A stretch of 9,562 nt of DNA from Methanobrevibacter sp. (GTDB lineage: Archaea > Methanobacteriota > Methanobacteria > Methanobacteriales > Methanobacteriaceae), in assembly GCA_009784145.1 (NCBI GenBank), contig WRCI01000054.1, positions 1 through 9,562 on the forward strand, read 5' to 3'. The position numbers and the translations under genes were made by a program. Positions 1-5,961 of this stretch are shown in pieces; the stretch's first letter is position 1; the number at the start of each line of letters is the position of its first letter. The notes below the pieces were generated by a model. It did not search any database and was not told the DNA's origin. It was given only the letters and a program-made list of their open reading frames with translations.

Positions 1-74
1 TAATTAATTCTGATGAACACTAATTTATTCAAACAAACTCCATATAATTGAGATTCATTTTCTGGAAAAAATTC

Positions 75-115
75 GAAAAACTTCGCACTTTTTTGAAAAA
101 ACTCCACACTTTTTT
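75..115. repeat. Imperfect tandem repeat, two 20-21 base units
   Basis: Two adjacent units share the pattern of a G followed by five or six A, then CT-C-CAC, then six T (75-94 and 95-115). Each unit begins A-rich and ends in T6, so each could form a weak A/T stem, and the T runs could act as archaeal transcription stops for a gene to the left. Function is inferred; only the repeat itself is seen. Confidence 0.5.
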
Positions 116-123
116 ACAGACTC

Positions 124-158
124 AAATTTATATAAAATTTATTAAATTTATATAAAAT
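124..158. repeat. 15-base direct repeat containing TATA-like sequence
   Basis: The 15-mer aaatttatataaaat occurs at 124-138 and again at 144-158, a period of 20. Each copy contains tttatata, which matches the archaeal TATA-box consensus. They lie about 300 bases ahead of fdhD, too far to be its only promoter unless there is a long leader. They may equally be ordinary AT-rich repetition. Confidence 0.4.
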
Positions 159-445
159 ATCTAAAAATAATTAAAGTATAAAAATTATATAAATATTTAT
201 AATAAATTAATATAAAATTAATTGAATCAAATAAAAGTGAATTAGAATATATTATTTAGTATTATATATAAGAATTTGAAAAATATTAAAAATTAAGAGA
301 TATTTTAAATTATTATCCCATATTTACATTGAAAATTATATTTTAAATAATTATTTTGATTATTTTGATAAATTAATTGTAAATATTGTATATTGTATAT
401 TCATATAAATTAATATATATCAAAAATATAGGGAGATTAAAAGAT

Positions 446-1204
446 ATGTTAATGACTAATAAATTCGAAGTTTCAACCTATAAAAATGGAACTTATACAG
501 AAAAAGAAGAAGAAATAGTTGCTGATGAAACAATAAAATTAGTAATAAATGAAACACTAACAAGAAGTTTTTCAATAAGTCCTGACTCTCTAGAAGATTT
601 TACAGTTGGATATATGTTAGGTGAGGGAATTATTGAAACTGTTGATAATATAGAAAGTCTTGAAGTTAATGATAATGAAATAACAGCCACTGTTGATTTA
701 GAAGACTTTGATATTATGAAAGAACTTATAGTTGGATCAGATTGTTTTGGAGGTTGGAGAACAAAAATAGATTTTATAGACAAAGTAGAGTCTGATTTTA
801 AAGTTGATGGAGAAGAAATATTAGAAAATATGGAAAAAATTAAAGAAAAAGCTATCACTTGGAAAAATACTGGAGGAACTCATGTAGCAGGTCTTGTAAA
901 TAAAGAAAAGGGTAAATTTATTACAAGAGAAGATATAAGTAGGCATGTTGCTCTTGATAAAGTTATTGGAGCATCTGCAAGGGAAAAAGTAGATTTTAAA
1001 AATTCATACATCGTTTATAGTGGTAGAATGCCTGCAGATGCAATGATTAAAATAGCTAGAGTGGGAATTCCTTTAATAGCTTCTAATGCAGCACCAACAT
1101 TATCTGGATATACAGTAGCTAAAGAAGCTAATATTACTATGATAGGATTTGCAAGAGGAAATAGATTTAATGTATACACAAATCCAATACATTTAAAGAT
1201 TTGA
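446..1204 (+). CDS. fdhD: FdhD, formate dehydrogenase accessory sulfurtransferase
   Basis: This gene encodes a 252-residue FdhD-family protein. In characterised members FdhD takes sulfur from a cysteine desulfurase and passes it to the molybdenum or tungsten bis-pterin cofactor of formate dehydrogenase, in the cytoplasm. Visible family motifs are TGGTHVAGL (about 142-150), REDISRHVALDKVIG (161-175), SGRMPADAMIKIARVG (192-207) and FARGNRFNVYT (235-245). The usual cysteine loop reads GSDCFGGW (97-104), with C100 the only cysteine in the protein, whereas E. coli FdhD has a CxxC pair. The ATG at 446 is chosen because gggag at 431-435 precedes it by ten bases; the frame stays open upstream to 386, but that start has no ribosome binding site. 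The formate dehydrogenase genes are not in the window. A cysteine synthase follows after 198 bases. Confidence 0.92.
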   Translation: MLMTNKFEVSTYKNGTYTEKEEEIVADETIKLVINETLTRSFSISPDSLEDFTVGYMLGEGIIETVDNIESLEVNDNEITATVDLEDFDIMKELIVGSDCFGGWRTKIDFIDKVESDFKVDGEEILENMEKIKEKAITWKNTGGTHVAGLVNKEKGKFITREDISRHVALDKVIGASAREKVDFKNSYIVYSGRMPADAMIKIARVGIPLIASNAAPTLSGYTVAKEANITMIGFARGNRFNVYTNPIHLKI

Positions 1205-1325
1205 TAAGGATTTATTGTTTTATTATGTTTTAAATTTGTATAATAATAGGAAAAACACTTAATTTAATAAGAAAAAAAAAAAAACTAAATTTAATAAAAT
1301 GAAAAACACTAAATTCAATAATATA

Positions 1326-1402
1326 AAAAATATCTATAAATAATTATAATTTAATAATGTGAAAAATATCTATAAATAATTATAATTTAATAATGTGAAA
1401 AA
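1326..1402. repeat. 36-base tandem repeat directly ahead of cysK
   Basis: A 36-base unit is repeated almost exactly twice with period 36, and the match runs right up to the base before the cysK start codon. More degenerate related units, built on aatttaataa and gaaaaacact, extend back to about 1252. The repeat occupies the place where the promoter and ribosome binding site of cysK should be, and no Shine-Dalgarno sequence is visible in it. Copy number could change by slippage; an effect on cysK expression is inference. Confidence 0.75.
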
Positions 1403-2353
1403 ATGACTGAAAAAATTTCAAATAGCTTAACAGAATTAGTAGGAAATACTCCTTTACTAAGATTAAATAAAATTGATAAAGAATTAAAAGGAGAATTAAT
1501 AGTTAAAATAGAATCTTTTAATCCAGTTAATAGTGTAAAAGATAGAATTGCTGTTGGGATGATAAATAACGCTGAAAAAAAAGGTTTAATTAATGAAGAT
1601 ACAGTTATCATTGAACCAACAAGTGGAAACACAGGAATAGGTCTTGCTTTTGTAGCTGCTTCTAGAGGATACAAACTTATTTTAACAATGCCTGAGACTA
1701 TGTCTCTTGAGAGAAAAAAATTATTAGCTATTTTTGGAGCTGAAATTATACTAACTCCTGGAGATAAAGGAATGGATGGAGCAATAGCTAAAGCTAATGA
1801 ATTACTTAATAAAACTGATAATAGTTTTTCACCTAATCAATTTTCTAATCCTGTAAATATTGAAACACATTACAATACAACAGCAGAAGAAATTTGGAAA
1901 GATACAGATGGAAAAGTAGACATTATTGTAGCAGGTGTTGGTACTGGTGGAACAATCACTGGAATAAGTAAAAAATTAAAAGAAAAAGATAAAAATCCAA
2001 ACCTTAAAGCTATTGCAGTTGAACCAGCATCTTCTCCAGTTCTTTCAGGAGAAAATCCAGGTTTTCATAAAATTCAAGGAATTGGAGCTGGTTTCATACC
2101 AGAAAATTATCAAAAAAATTTAATTGATGAGGTAATCCAAGTTAAAGACGAAGATGCTTCAAAATTGATGCTAAAATTAGCTAAAAAAGAAGGAATTCTT
2201 GCAGGTATTTCTTCAGGTGCAGCTACATTTGCTGGAATTGAAGTAGCTAAAAGAGAAGAAAATAAGAATAAAAGAATCATAGTAATTTTACCAGATACTG
2301 GAGAAAGATATCTTTCAATGGACTGGGTTTTTGAAGATATTTATAAAGAATGA
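1403..2353 (+). CDS. cysK: Cysteine synthase (O-acetylserine sulfhydrylase), PLP-dependent
   Basis: A 316-residue fold-type II PLP enzyme of the usual CysK length. It is predicted to make cysteine from O-acetylserine and sulfide in the cytoplasm. Motifs in order are LVGNTPLLRL (12-21), NPVNSVKDR (40-48) with K46 as the PLP Schiff-base lysine, EPTSGNTGIG (71-80) as the substrate-binding loop, GVGTGGTITG (178-187) as the phosphate-binding glycine loop, and PDTGERYLS near the C-terminus. Cystathionine beta-synthase or CysM-type specificity cannot be excluded from motifs, but there is no CBS domain. The ATG at 1403 starts just before the family N-terminus. It lacks a clear ribosome binding site and lies against a 36-base tandem repeat. 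Many methanogens make cysteine on tRNA instead, so this gene may be an acquired route. Its neighbour fdhD also handles cysteine-derived sulfur. Confidence 0.93.
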   Translation: MTEKISNSLTELVGNTPLLRLNKIDKELKGELIVKIESFNPVNSVKDRIAVGMINNAEKKGLINEDTVIIEPTSGNTGIGLAFVAASRGYKLILTMPETMSLERKKLLAIFGAEIILTPGDKGMDGAIAKANELLNKTDNSFSPNQFSNPVNIETHYNTTAEEIWKDTDGKVDIIVAGVGTGGTITGISKKLKEKDKNPNLKAIAVEPASSPVLSGENPGFHKIQGIGAGFIPENYQKNLIDEVIQVKDEDASKLMLKLAKKEGILAGISSGAATFAGIEVAKREENKNKRIIVILPDTGERYLSMDWVFEDIYKE

Positions 2354-2486
2354 TTTGATGTTTTAAAATAGCTTTAGTATCATATTATTTTTAATATATT
2401 CTTTATTTGAATTATATAACCCCATAATATTAATTTATAATAAATTATATATAAATATTACTAAATGAAAATTTTATAATAAAAAT

Positions 2487-2502
2487 CGAAAACTTTAAAT
2501 AT
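2487..2502 (+). promoter_or_regulatory. Candidate archaeal BRE/TATA promoter for a small RNA
   Basis: The string cgaaaactttaaatat has a purine-rich BRE-like part (cgaaaa) directly ahead of a TATA-like part (ctttaaatat), centred near 2498. An archaeal start site would be expected about 25 bases downstream, near 2522. That is exactly where the folded segment begins. No open reading frame follows within range. AT-rich DNA gives many chance TATA matches, so this call rests on its position. Confidence 0.4.
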
Positions 2503-2521
2503 TAAAAAAATTAATATAATA

Positions 2522-2575
2522 TTGGTAAGTGGCTTTAGAGGTTCATTAATAAAATGAATCTCTCCATACTTTTTT
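2522..2575 (+). ncRNA. Candidate small structured RNA, or a terminator hairpin
   Basis: An 11-base-pair stem is formed by agaggttcatt (2537-2547) and aatgaatctct (2553-2563), with one G-U pair and a five-base loop. Below it, tgg (2530-2532) pairs with cca (2564-2566) and gta (2525-2527) pairs with tac (2567-2569). The fold therefore closes immediately before a T6 run (2570-2575). A BRE/TATA-like promoter sits at the right distance upstream. This could be a roughly 50-base independent transcript, or a terminator for cysK, which ends about 170 bases earlier. It does not resemble a tRNA or any RNA family I recognise. Confidence 0.35.
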
Positions 2576-2760
2576 AATTACTTTTAATTATTTCTAATTA
2601 TATTTATTTTATGATATTTTCTATTAAAAATTCTATTAAAAACAAATTTAGTTAATTATATTCTCTTATTATTATATATTCAATTTTTTTAAAATCTTAA
2701 ACATATTTTTCAGTACAAATATTTTAATAAAAAATATAAAATTCTTTAATAACAATAAAG

Positions 2761-2768
2761 TTTATATA
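2761..2768 (+). promoter_or_regulatory. TATA box for the 2850 gene
   Basis: A perfect tttatata lies about 85 bases ahead of the ATG at 2850. The expected start site is near 2790, giving a leader of about 60 bases that contains two similar copies of aatattcagaataa (about 2779-2793 and 2803-2817). Background AT content makes a chance match possible. Confidence 0.4.
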
Positions 2769-2849
2769 CTATAAAATATAATATTCAGAATAAGTAAGAA
2801 AAATATTCAGAATAATTATAAAAAAAATTCTTCTTAGGAGCTATAGATA

Positions 2850-4541
2850 ATGAAAAATTATAGTGGAAATACTATTAAAAATGAGAAAAATCATGAAAAT
2901 AATTATGAATTATCAGATATATTTATAAATAGCAGATATTTCAAGAGAAAAATAGCTCTCAATAAAATTTTAGCTATTTCAAAATCAACAGATGATATAG
3001 CTATTTTTATTGATGAAAAAATACTTCCTGAAATCAATGAAGAGCTTTTAGAATATAAAAACTATTTAGAAATAATTGATGCTATAAATTGTTTAGGAGT
3101 TTATGGAAGAGATAATAAATTAAAAACTAATGAATTAAAAAGTTTTATTTTAATCATGACAGATTTACTTTATAATAATTATAATTTAAATGAAAACTTC
3201 ATTTCTCTAAAAAATAATGAAATAAAAACAAAAAATAGAGCTATTGATTTTTTAAACACTATAAATCAACAAGAAATAGAAACACAACTAAAACTCAAAT
3301 TATTAATTGATTTTGTACTAAATAATTTTGAAAAAGAAAAAGAAGTGATAAAAAAATCAGTTATGTTAAGTCCAGAACATATAGAAAAAATAAACCAAGT
3401 TGAAGGAAAAGGATTTAGTGCTAAAGTAAGATCTATTTTAGATTCCTATTTTAACCAAAATAAAGCATTGTTTGTTACAGAAGAAGAGTTAATTAATAGA
3501 GTAAATAGTAACATACTTGAAATTTATCAAAAACTAAAAAAAGAAATACTAAGTTGGAATGATGAAATTGAATTTAAAGCTATAAATGACTATTTAATTT
3601 TCTCATATTATTATAGATTTTTGAAATTAAGTTTAAAAAAAGACAAAATTAATTTAGAATTATCTTTTAGTGAAGATAAACCATTTGAAGATTATAAAAA
3701 TATTACAAGAGAGCTAAAAACAAAAGAAAATAAAATAAAAGAAAATAAAACAAAAGAAAATAAAATAAAAAAACTTAATTTTAGTTTAAATAATATAAAA
3801 AATCTTAATTATGCTTTATTTTTAATAAAACAATGTTACGAAAATAATAATCAAGAAATTTATAGCTATACTGCTTATAATCACAGTATTCATAAGCTAT
3901 TCAATGATGCTAAAAGATATGAATATCCATTTAGTGAAGAAATTCCAAAAAATGGTTTATTTGTATTGTTTGAAAAAGGTGAGAAGTTCCAAGGAGAAAA
4001 TAGAATTACCTATATTGGATCAAACATTAAGAAAAATAGAATACCTAAAATGTTAAATTATATTTTCAAAGATGGAAACAGAGACAACACAAGCTTTAGA
4101 AAGAATATTGGAAAATCTCTTTTAGCTAAAGGAGATAGTGAATATGCTAAAAAATTCAAGATTAATATAAATTCAAATATAATAAATCTCTGGAATATGG
4201 ATTTAAAAGAATTTAATGAAGAATATCCTCAAGATTCCAAAGAAAATCAAGAAATAGAAAATATTGAAAATATGGTTAGTCAATATATAGAGGATAATTT
4301 TTCATGTTCTATAATTGAACTTGATAAGAAATTAAAAAGACTTGATTTAAAATCAAAGATTATTTCTACACTTTCACTTTCTGATGAATCAAAACCTTCA
4401 AAAGAATGGTTAGGTTACAATTCACCAAGAGAAAAAATAAGAAAAAGTGGACTTTGGTTAGAGCAACATTTAGGAAATAGAGAAAACCAATTAAGCAAAG
4501 ATGATGTTGAATTTTTAAAAGAATTAGCTAAAGAAGAGTAG
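2850..4541 (+). CDS. RHH-like / DUF5655-like / GIY-YIG-like nuclease fusion protein
   Basis: A 563-residue multidomain protein. Residues 1-165 are predicted mostly helical and unrecognised. Residues about 167-201 (from KKSVMLSPEHIEKI to RSILDSYF) look like a ribbon-helix-helix unit: a short strand, a helix, a GKGFS turn and a second helix. Residues about 207-332 resemble DUF5655, with ILEIYQKLKKEIL, a central Y-I-F strand region and a closing LIKQCYENN. This domain is interrupted at about 288-307 by a lysine-rich KENK repeat. Residues about 365-560 resemble a GIY-YIG-like nuclease domain: GLFVLFEKGE (369-378) for the GIY strand, ITYIG (386-390) for YIG, R397, FRKNIGKSLL (416-425), then NFSCSIIEL (483-491) and WLGYNSPREKIRKSGLW (520-536). 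The role is probably DNA binding and cleavage in a conflict or accessory context, which is inference. The start is supported by aggag at 2836-2840, nine bases before the ATG. Confidence 0.75.
   Translation: MKNYSGNTIKNEKNHENNYELSDIFINSRYFKRKIALNKILAISKSTDDIAIFIDEKILPEINEELLEYKNYLEIIDAINCLGVYGRDNKLKTNELKSFILIMTDLLYNNYNLNENFISLKNNEIKTKNRAIDFLNTINQQEIETQLKLKLLIDFVLNNFEKEKEVIKKSVMLSPEHIEKINQVEGKGFSAKVRSILDSYFNQNKALFVTEEELINRVNSNILEIYQKLKKEILSWNDEIEFKAINDYLIFSYYYRFLKLSLKKDKINLELSFSEDKPFEDYKNITRELKTKENKIKENKTKENKIKKLNFSLNNIKNLNYALFLIKQCYENNNQEIYSYTAYNHSIHKLFNDAKRYEYPFSEEIPKNGLFVLFEKGEKFQGENRITYIGSNIKKNRIPKMLNYIFKDGNRDNTSFRKNIGKSLLAKGDSEYAKKFKININSNIINLWNMDLKEFNEEYPQDSKENQEIENIENMVSQYIEDNFSCSIIELDKKLKRLDLKSKIISTLSLSDESKPSKEWLGYNSPREKIRKSGLWLEQHLGNRENQLSKDDVEFLKELAKEE
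3721..3773 (+). repeat. In-frame 15-base repeat encoding KENK units
   Basis: Three 15-base units of the form (c/t)aaaagaaaataaaa run from 3721 to 3765, with a partial fourth. Fifteen bases equal five codons, so gain or loss of a unit changes the protein by one (T/I)KENK block without a frameshift. The repeat lies inside the DUF5655-like region of the nuclease fusion, probably in a surface loop. Confidence 0.8.
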
Positions 4542-4562
4542 TGAATTAAAAAAATAGAATAT

Positions 4563-4627
4563 ATAATTTCAATAAATGGAATGGATAATTTCAATAAATA
4601 ATATGAAATATATAATTTTCAATGAAT
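4563..4627. repeat. Three copies of a 15-16 base AT-rich repeat
   Basis: The 15-mer ataatttcaataaat occurs at 4563-4577 and 4585-4599, and a variant ataattttcaatgaat at 4612-4627. They fill the gap between the GIY-YIG-like gene and the HNH gene. The third copy overlaps a TATA-like string (gaaatatataat, about 4605-4616). They may be regulator-binding repeats or simple sequence expansion. Confidence 0.6.
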
Positions 4628-4652
4628 AATTGGGCTTATCACTATGTGATAA
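4605..4652 (+). promoter_or_regulatory. Candidate promoter and operator for the HNH-SIMPL-ARPP-1 run
   Basis: A TATA-like string (gaaatatataat, 4605-4616) is followed by a perfect 7-base inverted repeat with a 3-base spacer, ttatcac-tat-gtgataa (4636-4652). The expected start site, about 25 bases after the TATA centre, falls at the beginning of the inverted repeat. A repressor bound there would block initiation. As RNA it could instead be a small 5' hairpin or a stop for the preceding gene. The ribosome binding site of the next gene begins 15 bases later. Confidence 0.45.
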
Positions 4653-4682
4653 ATATAATAAAATAAAAAGGAGCTGATGAGT

Positions 4683-5234
4683 GTGTTTGAAACATATTTT
4701 GAATTAATTGAAAACCCTATAAGTAAACAAATTGAAACATTAACAGAAGAAAACCAAAAGCAAGAAAAAAGGATTGAAAAATATTTAATAAAAACAAATA
4801 AGACTATAAGTCAAATAAAAAAAGAAAATAAAAACATTAAACTTGAAAATAGAAGTTTAGTAAAAGAAAGAGATAGTTTTAAAGTGAAATATAATAATTT
4901 AAGGAATATTGTTAATCAGTTGAAATTTAAAAACAAAGCACCTGTTCCTAAATTAACAAAAAGAGATGTTTTTGAAAGAGACAATTATACATGTTTAGCT
5001 TGTGGAAATACAAAAAATTTAACTATAGATCACATTAAACCCCGAGTCATGGGAGGAACTAATGATATTAATAATTTGCAAATACTGTGTAAACATTGTA
5101 ATTTAGCTAAAGGAGTTAGTGTAATAGATTATAGAACTAACAATGTTGAACCATTAATAAAAAGGAAAAAGGAAACCCCAAATTATAATTGGTTTAACTT
5201 TTCAGTATTTGATACATTAGATATAAAAGTTTAA
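4683..5234 (+). CDS. HNH endonuclease with N-terminal coiled coil
   Basis: The protein is 183 residues from the GTG chosen here, or 185 if started at the ATG at 4677; residue numbers below use the longer form. Residues about 15-85 are charged heptad-like sequence rich in E, K, N and L, a probable coiled coil. Residues about 94-150 are a classical HNH nuclease: LTKRDVFERDNYTC, paired cysteines C106/C109, the catalytic DH at 118-119, GGTNDINNLQILC with an asparagine at 132-133, and C138/C141 completing the zinc knuckle. All expected metal and zinc ligands are present, so it should be an active DNA nicking or cutting enzyme. The GTG is preferred because aggag (4669-4673) is only three bases from the ATG but nine from the GTG, the same spacing as at 2850 and 5255. 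There is no sign of an intron or intein that would mark it as a homing enzyme. It is followed by the SIMPL gene after 20 bases, probably in one transcript. Confidence 0.85.
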   Translation: MFETYFELIENPISKQIETLTEENQKQEKRIEKYLIKTNKTISQIKKENKNIKLENRSLVKERDSFKVKYNNLRNIVNQLKFKNKAPVPKLTKRDVFERDNYTCLACGNTKNLTIDHIKPRVMGGTNDINNLQILCKHCNLAKGVSVIDYRTNNVEPLIKRKKETPNYNWFNFSVFDTLDIKV

Positions 5235-5254
5235 AAAATAAGGAGAATGATAAG

Positions 5255-5923
5255 ATGAGTGAAAGAGTAATATCTGTTAGAGGAAATGGGAAATTAGAAC
5301 TTAGTCCAAACTTAACTGTTGTGGGCTTTGATATGGAAGTTAAAAGTAAAGAATACAAACATGCTTATATGAAATATAAACATGGTTTAAAATGTTTAAA
5401 TAGTGTTATTAATTCTTTAGGATTTAAAAAAACTGATTTAAAGACTAAAAATTGGGTTGCTGAATCAATTAATGATTATGAAGATAAATTTGTTGGTGGA
5501 TCTCAAAAATATAAACAAATTAGAGTTACTAAATATAGAATATACCATTCATTAAAACTTGAATTTGATATAAATAGTGAAATGTTATCTAATCTTTTAT
5601 CAGAAATGTCTAAATATGAACTTCCATTGAAAATAAGAATTAATTATGAAATTAAGGAAAAAGAAGAAGTGAAAAATGAATTACTTAAAAAAGCAATGAT
5701 TGATGCAAAAAACAAGGCAAAAATCATGATTGAAGCTCTTGGAGAAGAATTAGGTGAATTGAGAGAAATAAATCATAATGTTTCTAATTATTCTCATGGT
5801 TTTATGGGGGATTCATATACCCTCCAATCTAATAAGGTGTCATTTGATTCATATATTTCTGATTTTGAACCAGAAGATTTAAAATTTTATGATTATGTTG
5901 ATTTAATATGGGAAATAAAATGA
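5255..5923 (+). CDS. SIMPL (DUF541) domain protein, cytoplasmic form
   Basis: A 222-residue protein matching the SIMPL/DUF541 family over nearly its whole length. It opens with ERVISVRGNGKLELSPNLTVVGFDMEV, followed by a helix with paired asparagine and glycine around LNSVINSLGF. Next comes DLKTKNWVAESINDYE, a strand region YRIYHSLKLEFDI, and a helix ending KAMIDAKNKAKIMIEALGEELGEL (about 146-169). Most relatives such as BP26 are exported, but no signal peptide or membrane segment is seen here, so it should stay in the cytoplasm. The molecular role of the family is not well defined; oligomeric ring or channel-like assemblies are known for BP26. aggag at 5241-5245 is nine bases ahead of the ATG. 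The HNH gene ends 20 bases upstream and the ARPP-1 gene begins 38 bases downstream, which suggests one operon. Confidence 0.85.
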   Translation: MSERVISVRGNGKLELSPNLTVVGFDMEVKSKEYKHAYMKYKHGLKCLNSVINSLGFKKTDLKTKNWVAESINDYEDKFVGGSQKYKQIRVTKYRIYHSLKLEFDINSEMLSNLLSEMSKYELPLKIRINYEIKEKEEVKNELLKKAMIDAKNKAKIMIEALGEELGELREINHNVSNYSHGFMGDSYTLQSNKVSFDSYISDFEPEDLKFYDYVDLIWEIK

Positions 5924-5961
5924 GCATAAATTAAAAATAAAAATGATAATAGGTGAGTGAA

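Larger units (their letters stand above)
1..445. other. Gene-free AT-rich leader region upstream of fdhD
   Basis: No convincing coding region is visible on either strand in this stretch. It is almost entirely A and T, with a short GC-richer patch around 70-120. It holds an imperfect tandem repeat (75-115), a 15-base direct repeat containing TATA-like sequence (124-158), and weak TATA-like strings near 376-410 that could drive fdhD. The end of a gene lying to the left cannot be recognised. Confidence 0.6.
2354..2849. other. 496-base intergenic region with candidate small RNA and promoter
   Basis: No protein gene is visible on either strand. From left to right it holds AT-rich DNA after cysK, a TATA-like promoter (2487-2502), a folded segment ending in T6 (2522-2575), further T-rich sequence, and a TATA box (2761-2768) placed to serve the gene at 2850. 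The GC-richer island at about 2524-2569 stands out from otherwise nearly pure A/T DNA. Confidence 0.6.

Noticed and set aside
8..20. Box C-like tgatga string suggesting a C/D guide RNA
   Set aside because: The required purine before it is absent and no box D with paired ends is found at a suitable distance.
386..445. Upstream in-frame start for fdhD adding 20 residues
   Set aside because: The added residues do not resemble FdhD N-termini, no ribosome binding site precedes 386, and gggag fits the ATG at 446.
493..858. Open frame on the - strand opposite fdhD
   Set aside because: Its translation is low-complexity S/I/F-rich sequence, as expected from the antisense of an AT-rich gene, and fdhD is well supported on the other strand.
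1252..1402. Possible CRISPR array
   Set aside because: The units are directly adjacent AT-rich tandem repeats without unique spacers, and no cas genes are visible.
1387..1674. Open frame on the - strand over the start of cysK
   Set aside because: It overlaps the conserved PLP-lysine region of cysK and has no recognisable domain or ribosome binding site.
4683..5234. HNH gene as a group I intron or intein homing nuclease
   Set aside because: It is a free-standing gene with its own ribosome binding site, and no interrupted host gene or splicing motif flanks it.
5953..5961. GTG start for the ARPP-1 gene
   Set aside because: The GTG is part of the aggtga ribosome binding site that serves the ATG at 5962.
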